A DNA stretch of 64,000 nucleotides from Dyella solisilvae (lineage in GTDB: Bacteria; Pseudomonadota; Gammaproteobacteria; Xanthomonadales; Rhodanobacteraceae), in NCBI RefSeq assembly GCF_003351225.1, contig NZ_QQSY01000001.1, positions 1,586,824 to 1,650,823 of the forward strand, in the 5' to 3' direction. Below are positions 1 through 8,475 of this stretch, in pieces; the first letter of the stretch is position 1, and each line of letters starts with the position of its first letter. The position numbers and the translations under genes were made by a program. The notes under the pieces were generated by a model. That model ran no database searches. It saw only the letters and a program-made list of their open reading frames with translations, and was not told the DNA's origin.

Positions 1-173
1 GCGCCAGCCGGGACGAAGCCTGTGCCACTGGGGCGGAAATGCCGTTGGCGGCCTCTCGGGGAGACTGGGGGTGCATGGAAGCGGCCCTGGAGGAAGAGGG
101 CGGCACTTTGCACCTTGTCTCAGCTCCAGTGAATTGAGCAAACTAGAGAGGCATCTTTTCCAGAAAGTTAAAG
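1..173. other. Non-coding stretch at window edge
   Basis: No convincing gene is visible here. The stretch ends just before a LysR-type gene and should contain its promoter, but I could not pick out clear -35/-10 hexamers. The tail of a gene lying outside the window cannot be excluded in the first bases. Confidence 0.4.
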
Positions 174-1103
174 ATGATTGATTTTGAAGACATGCGGCTG
201 TTCGTCCGCGCGGTCACCGACGGCAGCCTCTCGGCCGCCGGGCGGGAGCTCAGCCTGTCGCCGGCGGCCGCCAGCAAGCGCCTGACCCGGCTCGAGCAGG
301 CGCTGGGCGTGCGCCTGCTGCAACGCAGTTCGCGCCGGCTGGCGCTGACCGCCGAAGGCAGCATCTACTTCGAGCGCTGCCTGGCGATCCTCGCCGACGT
401 GGACGACGCCAACGCAGCGGTGGGCCAGGGCCAGCAGGAGGTGCGCGGGCAGCTGCACGTGTCCGCCTCGGTCGACATGGGGCGCCAGTACATCGGCCCC
501 ATCGCCGCCGATTTCGTCGCGCCCTACCCGCGGCTGACGCTGCGCCTGACCCATACCGACGCCATGCTCGACCTGTTCGAGCAAGGGGTGGACGTGGCCG
601 TGCGCGGCGGCGCCATGACCGATTCGCGCCTGGTCTCGCGGCTGCTCACCAACAATTTCCGCGTGCTGTGCGCGGCGCCGTCCTACCTGGAGCGGCGCGG
701 CCGCCCCCTCAGCGTGGACGACCTCTCCGCGCACGACTGCCTGATGCTGCACCGGCCCGGCCACGGCATCCTGCCGTGGATCGTGCAGACGCCGGAGGGA
801 CCGCGCCCGCTGCGCATGGAAGGCTCGATTACCTGCGACAACGGCGACCTGATGCGCGCCCTGGCCGTGGCCGGACACGGCCTGGCCTTCAAGTCGGCCT
901 GGGACATCGCCGAAGACGTGCGGGCCGGGCGGCTGGTCCCGCTGTCGGGCGAGGTGATCATGCCCGACGCGCACATCTACGCCATCTACCCCAGCCGGCG
1001 CTACCTGCCTGCACGCATCCGGCTATTCGTGGATCATCTGCAACAGGAACTGCAGCGACGCGAGCACGACGTGCTGGACACCGTGCGCCACGCGATGACC
1101 TGA
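174..1103 (+). CDS. LysR-family transcriptional regulator
   Basis: 309 aa, the usual LysR length. An N-terminal winged helix-turn-helix covers about residues 1-60, with the typical pattern of an Ala-rich first helix, SPAAASKRL recognition helix and LTRLEQALGVRLLQR linker. A periplasmic-binding-protein-like effector domain follows (about 90-295). The closest general type is the LysR subgroup that regulates single neighbouring oxidoreductase or transporter genes. The ATG at 174 has only a weak purine-rich ribosome site (AAAG). The next gene (cardiolipin synthase) lies 73 bp downstream on the same strand, and no divergent partner is inside the window, so the target is unknown. The family call is firm; the effector is not predictable. 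Confidence 0.9.
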   Translation: MIDFEDMRLFVRAVTDGSLSAAGRELSLSPAAASKRLTRLEQALGVRLLQRSSRRLALTAEGSIYFERCLAILADVDDANAAVGQGQQEVRGQLHVSASVDMGRQYIGPIAADFVAPYPRLTLRLTHTDAMLDLFEQGVDVAVRGGAMTDSRLVSRLLTNNFRVLCAAPSYLERRGRPLSVDDLSAHDCLMLHRPGHGILPWIVQTPEGPRPLRMEGSITCDNGDLMRALAVAGHGLAFKSAWDIAEDVRAGRLVPLSGEVIMPDAHIYAIYPSRRYLPARIRLFVDHLQQELQRREHDVLDTVRHAMT

Positions 1104-1176
1104 AGCCACGCCGCCGGGAGGACTGCATGAGGAAACGCGTTCGCGCCATCGGCCCCACGGGAACGGGACGCCCGTC

Positions 1177-2580
1177 GTGCTGACCACGCTCATCGGCACA
1201 CTCGTCGTGATGCTGCACGTGGCCGGCGTGCTGGCCGCCATGCATGCGGTGATGAACACCCGTACGCCGCAGGGCGCGTTCGCCTGGGCGCTGGGCCTGG
1301 TGCTGCTGCCTTACGTGACGCTGGTGCCCTATCTGTACCTGGGGCGCAGCCGCTTCCACGGCTACGTCGACCTGCATCGCCTGCGCCGCGAACAGATGCA
1401 GACGCTCGCCAATACCCAGCTGTCGGCGGGGCCTGCGGCGCCCGGCGCCTGCGCCCGCTACGGCGAGATCGCGCACATGCTTGGCGCGCAGTTTCACGAG
1501 GGCCAGCAGCTGCGTCTGCTGGTCAATGGCGAGGCCACCTTCAACGCCATCCTGCGCGTCATCGGCGAAGCGCGCCATTGCGTACTGGTGCAGTTCTTCA
1601 TCATTCACGACGACCTGCTCGGACGGCGATTGCAGCAAGTGCTGCTCGAGCGCGTGCGCGCCGGTGTGGAAGTCTGCGTGCTGTACGACGGCATTGGCAG
1701 CCATGCCCTGCCCCACCAGTTCGTACAGACGCTGCAGGACGCCGGCGTGCACATCCATCCCTTCGCCACCCAGCGGCGCAGCAACCGCTTCCAGCTCAAC
1801 TTCCGCAACCACCGCAAGATCGTCGTGGTGGACGGCACGCGCGGCTTCGTCGGCGGACTCAACGTGGGCGACGAGTACCTGGGCATGAAGCCGCCGCTGT
1901 CGCCATGGCGCGACACGCACCTGGAGATCGAAGGGCCCGCCGTGGCCGACCTTCAACGCAGCTTTGCCGAAGACTGGCACTGGGTCACGGGCGCCTTGCC
2001 GCCACTGCGCCCGGCTCGGCCCGGACCTGGCAGCGCGCACACGCTGATCGTCGCCACCGGCCCGGCCGACCGGCAGGAAACCTGCTCGCTGTTCTTCGTC
2101 GCCGCCATCCATGCCGCGCGTCGGCGCCTGTGGATCACCACGCCCTACTTCGTACCCGACCAGGCAGTGATGTCCGCGTTGCGGCTGGCGGTGTTTCGCG
2201 GCGTGGATGTGCGTGTGCTGATTCCGTCGCGTCCCGACCACCATGCGGTGTTCCTCGCCAGCGGGCTGTACGCGCACGACGCGGTGCGCGCAGGCATTCG
2301 CGTGTTCCGCTACCAGCCCGGCTTCGTGCACGAGAAGGTGTTGCTGGTCGACGACGACACCGCATCGGTCGGCAGCATGAACCTGGACAATCGATCGTTC
2401 CGCCTCAACTTCGAAATCGGCGCGCTCAGTGTCGATCGCGATTTCGCTTCCCAGGTGGAGGCGATGCTGCAGGAGGATTTCGAGCATGCGCATGAGGTAA
2501 CCGAGGCGGAGTACCTGAAGGCGCCCTACCTGCGACGCCTGGCCATGCACGTGGCGCGTCTGTTCGATCCGGTGTTGTAG
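1177..2580 (+). CDS. cls: Cardiolipin synthase (phospholipase D superfamily)
   Basis: 467 aa. Condenses two phosphatidylglycerols (or PG with a second phospholipid) into cardiolipin at the inner membrane. Two N-terminal hydrophobic helices (about residues 3-25 and 35-55) anchor it. The two HKD motifs of the PLD fold are complete: H212-x-K214-x4-D219 in NHRKIVVVD and H385-x-K387-x4-D392 in VHEKVLLVD, each followed by the G-G/S-x-N pattern (GGLNVGD, GSMNLDN). The start is GTG at 1177; no better ATG precedes the first membrane helix. Length and two-helix anchor fit ClsA-type enzymes, although ClsB/ClsC-type function cannot be ruled out. It stands alone, facing a convergent MFS gene. Confidence 0.93.
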   Translation: MLTTLIGTLVVMLHVAGVLAAMHAVMNTRTPQGAFAWALGLVLLPYVTLVPYLYLGRSRFHGYVDLHRLRREQMQTLANTQLSAGPAAPGACARYGEIAHMLGAQFHEGQQLRLLVNGEATFNAILRVIGEARHCVLVQFFIIHDDLLGRRLQQVLLERVRAGVEVCVLYDGIGSHALPHQFVQTLQDAGVHIHPFATQRRSNRFQLNFRNHRKIVVVDGTRGFVGGLNVGDEYLGMKPPLSPWRDTHLEIEGPAVADLQRSFAEDWHWVTGALPPLRPARPGPGSAHTLIVATGPADRQETCSLFFVAAIHAARRRLWITTPYFVPDQAVMSALRLAVFRGVDVRVLIPSRPDHHAVFLASGLYAHDAVRAGIRVFRYQPGFVHEKVLLVDDDTASVGSMNLDNRSFRLNFEIGALSVDRDFASQVEAMLQEDFEHAHEVTEAEYLKAPYLRRLAMHVARLFDPVL

Positions 2581-2636
2581 GGAGCCTCGGACAAGACGCG
2601 CAAAGGTGCGGTTCTCGAGAGTCCCCGCGGGAAAAT

Positions 2637-3833
2637 TCAGCCTCGTGATTTTCCGTAGCTGATATACAGACCGCCGGTCAGCAGCGCCGATGCCAGCGCC
2701 AACGCCGCGGCCACCACGAACATCGGTCCGTAGCGACCGCCCGAGGCGATCCAGCCGCCGAGCGGACCGGTGAGGCCCAAGGCCACATCGATGAACACCG
2801 AATAGGCGGCCAACGCCGCGCCGCGATTGCTCGCGCTGACGCGCTCCACCGCCACCACGCCGAGCGAGGGAAACACCAGCGAAAAGCCGATGCCGCAGAG
2901 CGCCGCGCCAAGCATCGCCACCGCCACGTGGTCCGCCACGGCCAGCACCCACAAGCCCGCGCATTCGACCAGCAACGACACCAGCGCCACCCGGTAACCG
3001 CCGAACGCGGCGATGGTCCAGCCGAGCAGCAGGCGCACGCCCACGAAGCAGATGCCGAACACGCTGAGCGTGGGCGCCGCGCCGGCCCAGCCACGGCTGG
3101 CGTAGTAGAGCGTGATGAAGGTGGCGATCACGCCGAAACCCACGGCGCCCAGCGCCAGACCTGTGCCGTACGGCGCCACCCGCCCGAATACGTGGCGCAT
3201 CGGCAGGCGTTCGCCAGCTTCCACATGCACCGCGGGCCGCCGCCAGGCCAGCACCAGCGCCGTCACCATCAGCAGCACGCTGGCGAGGCCGATGATGACG
3301 AAGCCACCGCCGCGCGCCAGCAGCACGCCGAGCGGAGCGCCAACGGCCAAGGCGCCGTAGGTGGCCACACCGTTCCACGAAATCACTCGGGCGGTGTGCT
3401 CGTTGCCCACGATCCCGATGCCCCACATGATGCAGCCCGTCGCCACGCAGCTCTCGCCCATGCCGAGAGCCAGGCGCGCCACCAGCATCACGGCCAGCGA
3501 CAGCGCGGGCCATGCATGCAGCAACGCCGCGGCCGCCAGCAGCAAACCACAGGCGCCGCAGGCGAGCAGGCCGATCAGCGCAGTGCGCTTGGGCCCGGCA
3601 GTGTCCGCGGTGCGGCCGGCAAAGCCGCGGCTCAACAGCGTGGCGACGTACTGCGTGCTGATCACCAGCCCCGCCAGCACGGCGCCGTAGCCCAGGTCGT
3701 CATGCACGAAGGGCGGCAGCACGGCCAGCTGCAGGCCAATCACGAGATAGGCCAGGAACGTGAAGCTCACGATCTGGACGATGCGCAGGGTCAGCGGCAG
3801 GCCGCCGGCCTGCGCTTGAGGTTCGGTCTTCAT
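2637..3833 (-). CDS. yhhS: MFS exporter, YhhS family
   Basis: 398 aa with about 12 hydrophobic helices, a major-facilitator exporter. The sequence follows the YhhS subfamily closely: an LRIVQIVSFTFLAYLVIGLQLAVLPPFVHD first helix region, SRxFAGRxAD loop, MWGIGIVG and RVISWNG motifs, and GFSLVFPSLGVVAVE in the C-terminal half. YhhS-type proteins have been linked to efflux of small compounds; the substrate here is unknown. I chose the ATG at 3833 over the upstream GTG/TTG codons. The gene converges with cardiolipin synthase (57 bp between the stops) and is preceded by a small membrane protein gene on the same strand. Confidence 0.88.
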   Translation of the reverse strand: MKTEPQAQAGGLPLTLRIVQIVSFTFLAYLVIGLQLAVLPPFVHDDLGYGAVLAGLVISTQYVATLLSRGFAGRTADTAGPKRTALIGLLACGACGLLLAAAALLHAWPALSLAVMLVARLALGMGESCVATGCIMWGIGIVGNEHTARVISWNGVATYGALAVGAPLGVLLARGGGFVIIGLASVLLMVTALVLAWRRPAVHVEAGERLPMRHVFGRVAPYGTGLALGAVGFGVIATFITLYYASRGWAGAAPTLSVFGICFVGVRLLLGWTIAAFGGYRVALVSLLVECAGLWVLAVADHVAVAMLGAALCGIGFSLVFPSLGVVAVERVSASNRGAALAAYSVFIDVALGLTGPLGGWIASGGRYGPMFVVAAALALASALLTGGLYISYGKSRG

Positions 3834-3881
3834 CAACACGACATCGGGGGAAAGGGGAAATCGACCACCGGCAGCCGCGGC

Positions 3882-4253
3882 TTAGGTGGTGGGACGCCGG
3901 CGCGCGAACAGCAGCCAGCCCAGGTAGACGCCGACGGCCGCGCCCACGAATTCAAACACCACGCGCAGGCCGAGGTTGTCCGGGTCATGCACCTCGGCCA
4001 GCCGCAGTCGCAGCAGCTGCAGCGACTGCAGCCGCCCGTAATTGAAGTAGAAGAGGTTCCACAGATCGTGCCCGCCGGCGAGCAATACAGCCGCCACGTA
4101 AGCCAGGCCAAGCTCCCGCGCCAGGCTCCAGCCCTGGCCGCGACCGATCCAGTGCAGCAGCCCGTAAGCCACCACGCCGGCCACCACCACGATGATGCCG
4201 GCCTCCAGGGCGCCGGTCAGCCCAAATCCCATCCATGACTGGTCGTAAGGCAT
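3882..4253 (-). CDS. Small integral membrane protein of unknown function
   Basis: 123 aa with three hydrophobic segments (about residues 9-32, 44-62 and 96-115) separated by a charged loop containing LRLRLAEVHDPDN. I do not recognise the family. The ATG at 4253 is chosen because it has a good ribosome site (AAGGTGG, about 8 nt upstream). An in-frame ATG at 4283 would add ten hydrophilic residues (METTTKVDRG) but has no such site. It lies 48 bp upstream of the MFS gene on the same strand and may be co-transcribed with it. Confidence 0.6.
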   Translation of the reverse strand: MPYDQSWMGFGLTGALEAGIIVVVAGVVAYGLLHWIGRGQGWSLARELGLAYVAAVLLAGGHDLWNLFYFNYGRLQSLQLLRLRLAEVHDPDNLGLRVVFEFVGAAVGVYLGWLLFARRRPTT

Positions 4254-4446
4254 GCCCCTGTCCACCTTTGTCGTTGTTTCCATCCATTATGCCAACCCGC
4301 ACGTAGGGACGGATTCTTGCGTAGGACTTCTCCTAGCCTGAATCCCGTGTGTCCCCTACAAGTCAGCCGTCGAACCCATCACATCGCCGTAGGCTCGACC
4401 CGTCTAGACTTGATAGACGTAACCTCTTGCGAGTCCTGACGCGACC

Positions 4447-5142
4447 ATGAGCCTGCCCATCAGCCATCGCGCCGCCCTTATCGTTGTCGACGTGCAGCCG
4501 GATTTCATGCCCGGCGGAGCCCTGGCCTGCCACGAGGGCGACGCCATCGTGCCCGGCATCGACCGACTGCTGCGCAGCCATCAGTTCCGCCATGTGGTGG
4601 CCACCCAGGACTGGCATCCGGCCAACCACGTTTCGTTCGTGGACGCGCATCCCGGCCGCCAGCCGTTCGAACGCATTCCGCTGCACGGCCACGCCCAGAC
4701 GCTATGGCCCGCGCATTGCGTGCAGGGCACGACGGGGGCCGCGCTACACCCGGCGATCGACTGGTCGATGGTGGACAAGGTGATCCGCAAGGGCGACGAC
4801 CCTCAGGTGGACTCCTATAGCGGCTTCCGCGAGAACCATGGCCCAGCCGGCCGCCGGCCCACTACCGGCCTGGCCGAGTGGCTGCGCGAGCGCGGCGTGG
4901 ACGAGGTCTACCTGTGCGGCCTGGCGCGCGAGGTGTGCGTGCTATGGACGGCGCAGGACTCGGTGGATCTGGGCTACCGCACCCACGTGCTGTGGGACCT
5001 GACCCGCCCGGTCTCACCCGATTCGGACATCCCCACGCGCATCCGCTACGACCAGCTGGGCGTGGACATTCTCGATTCCAGTGAACTGGGCGGCCCGGCG
5101 CGTCCGTCGGGCGCGATGCGCGCGGCGCATCAGCGGATTTAG
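4447..5142 (+). CDS. pncA: Nicotinamidase
   Basis: 231 aa isochorismatase-fold hydrolase that deaminates nicotinamide to nicotinate in NAD salvage. Catalytic triad: D15 (VVDVQPDF), K115 (IRKGDD) and C164 (GLAREVCV). Metal ligands: D55, H57 and H61 in the DWHPANH motif, plus H90 in WPAHCVQG. The substrate-loop YSGF motif is present at 124-127. The usual GLATDYCV is GLAREVCV here, a mild variation. The C-terminus is a little longer than the roughly 210 aa norm. The stop codon TAG shares its last two bases with the terminal inverted repeat of a MITE-like element, so insertion may have redefined the end of the gene. Confidence 0.94.
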   Translation: MSLPISHRAALIVVDVQPDFMPGGALACHEGDAIVPGIDRLLRSHQFRHVVATQDWHPANHVSFVDAHPGRQPFERIPLHGHAQTLWPAHCVQGTTGAALHPAIDWSMVDKVIRKGDDPQVDSYSGFRENHGPAGRRPTTGLAEWLRERGVDEVYLCGLAREVCVLWTAQDSVDLGYRTHVLWDLTRPVSPDSDIPTRIRYDQLGVDILDSSELGGPARPSGAMRAAHQRI

Positions 5143-5430
5143 GGCAACACTGATTAAGTATCGCCGTCGTCATGATGCCTGGAAGGCCGGCCGGGTGAGT
5201 CGCGCGGCGCCGGGAAGACTGGCCGTCTTGCCAAGCCGTGCGGCGCAGCCGGGCGGCCTTCCAGGCATCACCCCATCACTTGGAATTTCATTCATTGGGG
5301 CCCGTCCTGTCTGTCCGCAGGACTTCGGTCCGCTGGTTCGACAGACAGCCAGTCTGCCTTCACCAACGGCCCTGTGTCCTGCGCACAGACAGGACGGGTG
5401 GCGACGGCGAGACTTAATCAGTGTTGCCCT
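5141..5430. mobile_element. MITE-like nested palindromic element
   Basis: A 290-bp gene-free block bounded by 29-bp terminal inverted repeats at 5141-5169 and 5402-5430, identical except for one base; each outer end reads AGGGCAACACTGATTAAGT inward. Inside are two further inverted repeats: 17 bp perfect arms at 5173-5189/5254-5270 and 22 bp arms with one mismatch at 5301-5322/5377-5398. Smaller hairpins sit in the loops. It contains no transposase and I see no convincing target-site duplication. It exactly fills the gap between the convergent pncA stop and the CPXCG gene stop, where its hairpins could also act as a terminator. The architecture is that of a non-autonomous IS-derived element. 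Confidence 0.75.
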
Positions 5431-5436
5431 GGTGCT

Positions 5437-5631
5437 TCACCCGTCGTTTTCAGTGGCGACGTCCACGTGCGGCACGCCCTCATCGTCGATCGCCACGGCG
5501 ACCTCGATCGGGCAGCAGCAAACCTGGCAGTCCTCGATGTAGCGCTGGCTGTCCACCGAGGCGTCGACCAGGATCTGCATCGGCTCACCGCAATACGGGC
5601 AATGGATCTGCACGGGCTCAAGCATGTCCAT
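5437..5631 (-). CDS. CPXCG-motif cysteine-rich small protein
   Basis: 64 aa, acidic, with a CPYCG motif near the N-terminus and a second CQVCCCP cluster, together a probable zinc ribbon. It matches the family of short CPXCG-motif proteins common in gammaproteobacteria; no function is established that I know of. The ATG at 5631 is preferred: AGGTAG lies about 10 nt upstream and the protein then begins MDMLEPVQIHC, as in relatives. It follows a small lipoprotein gene on the same strand by 51 bp and ends 6 bp from the MITE-like element. Confidence 0.8.
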   Translation of the reverse strand: MDMLEPVQIHCPYCGEPMQILVDASVDSQRYIEDCQVCCCPIEVAVAIDDEGVPHVDVATENDG

Positions 5632-5682
5632 GGCATCTACCTGCCCGGGCGCGGACACGGCCCACGCCGGGCTTGCAGTCAC

Positions 5683-6099
5683 TCAGCGCTTGGCGAGCGA
5701 CAACGACGAACCCCACTTGTTGACCTCGGCCAGCGCGCTTTCGCCGGGCTGCAGGCTGAGTTCCACGCGTGCGTCGTCCCCCGGCTTGCGGCAGGCGCCG
5801 GAATTCTGCAGCGTCACCACGTGGGTACCGGTCGGCAGGTTGAACGCCACCTGCTCGCCGGTTTCCAGCTGCGCGGCGAACTTGTCGTCGATCATGATCT
5901 GGCTGGAGCAGCCGCCGCCGAAGAAGCCGTTGGCGCGCACGACCTGCAGCGTGGCGTCACCGGCGCCAGGGGTCTGGAAGAGGAATACGCGATTGGCCAC
6001 CGCATCGCGGATCATCGAATCGTGGTTGCCTTCCACACCGCAACCGGCCAGCACGGCCGCCGCCATCGCCGCCGCCATTGCTCCTGCCATCGTCTTCAT
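5683..6099 (-). CDS. Small lipoprotein of unknown function
   Basis: 138 aa. A short N-terminal basic/Met-Ala-rich signal (MKTMAGAMAAAMAAAVLAGC) ends in a lipobox LAGC, so the mature protein should be acylated at that cysteine and face the periplasm or outer membrane. Two further cysteines (GGGCSS and SGACRK) may form a disulfide. The start at 6099 is the only one that places the signal peptide at the N-terminus; an upstream in-frame extension to 6243 is unlikely. The body is beta-rich with no recognised domain. Confidence 0.72.
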   Translation of the reverse strand: MKTMAGAMAAAMAAAVLAGCGVEGNHDSMIRDAVANRVFLFQTPGAGDATLQVVRANGFFGGGCSSQIMIDDKFAAQLETGEQVAFNLPTGTHVVTLQNSGACRKPGDDARVELSLQPGESALAEVNKWGSSLSLAKR

Positions 6100-6172
6100 C
6101 GCCGCGCTCCTGCTGTCGATCGAGGGCTTCGAGCATCGCCAGTGTGCGATCAACCCTGCGTGAACCAGCGCT

Positions 6173-6619
6173 TCACGCCGGCGGCAGCCATGCGTCCGGG
6201 GGCAGGATCTGGAACCAGCCTTCCCGCGCGGTGCGGCGGGCAAGCTTCAACACGGCCTTGTCCTTGCTGAGCAGCCACTGCGCCCCGGCCGCCAACGCCA
6301 GTTCGAGGAATTTCTGGTCATCCGGATCCGCACAACGCGGCAGCTTCACCGCAGCCGGCGCGGACAGTTGCGTGGCGGACAGCAGGCGGGTGCATCGATC
6401 GAAAGTCGCCAGCGCCAAGTCGCGCGCCTCGGGCGCCAACGCCAGCGCCGGGTACTCAAGCACCGCCAGCCACTCGGCGCGGCACGCCTCGTCGACCACC
6501 GCTTCCACCCGGCCCCGCTCCAACGCCTCGCGCAGCGCGGCGATGGCGGCATCCTCGAACACGAACAGGTCCAGGGCGACATTGGTATCGAGCACGAGAC
6601 GGGGCGGCGGGGCTTGCAT
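6173..6619 (-). CDS. PIN-domain protein (putative toxin-type RNase)
   Basis: 148 aa PIN domain covering almost the whole protein. It shows the first acidic residue in RLVLDTNVALDLF, a central E in the ACRAEWLAVL region, and the third acidic cluster in DPDDQKFLELALAAGAQWLLSKD. This is the COG1569-like group annotated as putative toxin-antitoxin toxin components, which cleave RNA with Mg2+. No antitoxin-like gene adjoins it on either side, so it is an orphan by context. The start is uncertain; 6619 and an upstream GTG at 6658 are both possible and neither has a strong ribosome site. Confidence 0.78.
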   Translation of the reverse strand: MQAPPPRLVLDTNVALDLFVFEDAAIAALREALERGRVEAVVDEACRAEWLAVLEYPALALAPEARDLALATFDRCTRLLSATQLSAPAAVKLPRCADPDDQKFLELALAAGAQWLLSKDKAVLKLARRTAREGWFQILPPDAWLPPA

Positions 6620-6701
6620 GGCGCGCATGGTCGCACAGGCGAACGGTAGGGTCGCCACCGGCGCCGGTTAGAATAGGCGCCCCAGCCTGCGGAACGCCGC
6701 C

Positions 6702-6974
6702 ATGACCGAACGCCTCTTCGACGACTACATCGCCCGCTCGACCGCGGTCGCCGAGGGTTCGCGCTTTGCCGCCTGCATCGTGGTCACACCGCGCGCCCGC
6801 CACGGCTTTCCGGTGTATTACGCCGTATGCGAGAACCGCAGCTTCCGCCAGCAGGAGCTGGCCGAGCAGGCGGCAGCCGATGCGCTGGCGGCGATCCTCA
6901 CGCTGGAGGGCGACGGCACGCCTGTGTTCCCCGAGGACTACACCGGTTTCGACGACGCTCCACCGACCGCATGA
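6702..6974 (+). CDS. Conserved small protein, unknown function
   Basis: 90 aa, acidic, no signal peptide and no recognised domain. The stop overlaps the start of the next gene by four bases (ATGA), so translation of the pair is probably coupled and the protein may act with the downstream YgjP-like metalloprotease. Real coding is supported by this overlap and by a continuous high-GC codon pattern. Function is unknown. Confidence 0.65.
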   Translation: MTERLFDDYIARSTAVAEGSRFAACIVVTPRARHGFPVYYAVCENRSFRQQELAEQAAADALAAILTLEGDGTPVFPEDYTGFDDAPPTA

Positions 6975-7477
6975 ACCCGCTGAAGTACCTCGGCGGCTAT
7001 CCCCCGGCCGTGCTGGACAAAGCGCGCCAGCTGATCGACCGCGATGAGCTTGGCGACTACCTGGCCAGGCGCCATCCCGGGCGCCATGCGATCCAGAACG
7101 ACAAGGCGCTATACGCCTACGTCAACGCGCTGCGCCAGGAGCACCTGCGCCATGCGCCGGGCATCGATCGCGTGTGGTACGACAGCAAGCTCGACGTCAT
7201 CGGCCGCGCGCTCGGCCTGCATACGGCCATCTCGCACGTGCACGGCGGGCGACTGAAGGCGCGCAAGGAGATCCGCATCGCCGCGCTGTTTCGCGACACC
7301 GCGCCGGAGTTCCTCGAGATGATCGTGGTGCACGAACTGGCGCACCTGAAGGAAGCCGAGCACAACAAGCAGTTCTACCAGCTGTGCGAATACATGCAGC
7401 CGGATTACCACCAGCAGGAATTCGACCTGCGCCTGCACCTGACCTGGCGCGACGTGCTGGCCTCGCGCGCCGCTTGA
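6971..7477 (+). CDS. YgjP-like zinc metalloprotease (M48/DUF45 type)
   Basis: 168 aa. It carries the zinc-binding H-E-x-x-H helix in VVHELAHLKEAEHNKQFY, with a third ligand likely in the downstream EHN, the arrangement of the YgjP/COG1451 metal-dependent hydrolases. The protein is soluble, with no membrane segments, and shorter than the 230-240 aa of typical YgjP, lacking part of the N-terminal region. The start is the ATG that overlaps the previous stop. Substrates of this family are undetermined. Confidence 0.8.
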   Translation: MNPLKYLGGYPPAVLDKARQLIDRDELGDYLARRHPGRHAIQNDKALYAYVNALRQEHLRHAPGIDRVWYDSKLDVIGRALGLHTAISHVHGGRLKARKEIRIAALFRDTAPEFLEMIVVHELAHLKEAEHNKQFYQLCEYMQPDYHQQEFDLRLHLTWRDVLASRAA

Positions 7478-7521
7478 GCGCGCGCGCGGCGCGATAGAAT
7501 GCGCAGGCAACCCTCCACGGA

Positions 7522-8442
7522 ATGCCCTGCGCCATGCCCCGAGCGTTTCAGCAGCTGTTCCAGCGCCCTGCCCGCACGATCTTCATCGGCGACCGCCAGT
7601 TCGTCAGCCATGGGCTGATGCGCCGCTTCTGGGACGACATCTATCACGTCGCCCTGACCATTCGCTGGCCCACCTTTTTCGGCCTGGCCGCAGCCGTATT
7701 TCTGGCGACCAACACCGTGTTCGGCGCGCTGTACGAGTTGGGCGACCACGCGATCGCCAACCAGTATCCAGCCGGATTCAGCGGCGCGTTCTTCTTCAGC
7801 GTGGAGACGCTGGCCACGGTGGGTTACGGCGACATGCACCCGCAGACGTTCTACGGCCACATGGTAGCCACGCTGGAGATCTTCCTCGGCATGCTGAGCA
7901 TCGCCTTGATCACGGGCCTGGTGTTTGCGCGTTTTTCGCGACCGCGCGCAAAGATCATCTTCGCCGAGCATCCGGTGATCCGCCGCATCCACGGCCAGCA
8001 AACCCTGATGATCCGCGCCGCCAATGCACGGCAAAACGTGATCGCCGCCGCCTCGGCGCAGCTGCACGTGCTGCTGCGCGAAGTGTCGCCGGAAGGTTTC
8101 CGCATGCGGCGCATCTACGACCTCAAGCTGATACGGGACCAACATCCGGTGTTCAACCTCAGCTGGAGCCTGATGCACGTGATCGACGAGCACAGCCCAC
8201 TGCATGGTCTGACTGACGAGTCGCTGCGGGAGAACGAGGCCATGCTGCTGCTCTCGATCGAAGGCATCGACGAGACCACCTCGCAGGCGATGCTGGCGCG
8301 GCACCAGTGGAACTGGCGCGAGTGGCGCTGGAACCACCGCTACCTCGACCTGGTCCACGACGACGAACACGGCGTGAGCCACATCGACTACGGCGTGTTC
8401 CACGACGTGATGCCGCTGGAGGGGGAAGAAGACCCGCGCTAG
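7522..8442 (+). CDS. Inward-rectifier potassium channel (KirBac type)
   Basis: 306 aa. Two transmembrane helices (about 52-75 and 112-135) flank a pore loop with the K+ selectivity filter TVGYGD at residues 99-104. A C-terminal cytoplasmic beta-rich Kir domain (about 140-300) follows. It begins with a basic slide helix region, and the order is that of bacterial KirBac channels. The first helix is preceded by a WDDIYHVALTIRW segment as in the family. An alternative ATG at 7534 (MPRAFQQ) would shorten it by four residues. No neighbour suggests regulation. Confidence 0.92.
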   Translation: MPCAMPRAFQQLFQRPARTIFIGDRQFVSHGLMRRFWDDIYHVALTIRWPTFFGLAAAVFLATNTVFGALYELGDHAIANQYPAGFSGAFFFSVETLATVGYGDMHPQTFYGHMVATLEIFLGMLSIALITGLVFARFSRPRAKIIFAEHPVIRRIHGQQTLMIRAANARQNVIAAASAQLHVLLREVSPEGFRMRRIYDLKLIRDQHPVFNLSWSLMHVIDEHSPLHGLTDESLRENEAMLLLSIEGIDETTSQAMLARHQWNWREWRWNHRYLDLVHDDEHGVSHIDYGVFHDVMPLEGEEDPR

Positions 8443-8475
8443 CGGCGCAACGCCGCCCTGCCCGCTTGGGGAGCG

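Noticed and set aside
958-3513. An 851-codon open frame on the minus strand
   Set aside because: It runs antisense to cardiolipin synthase and in another frame of the MFS gene; composition is Arg/Gly/His-rich with no domain.
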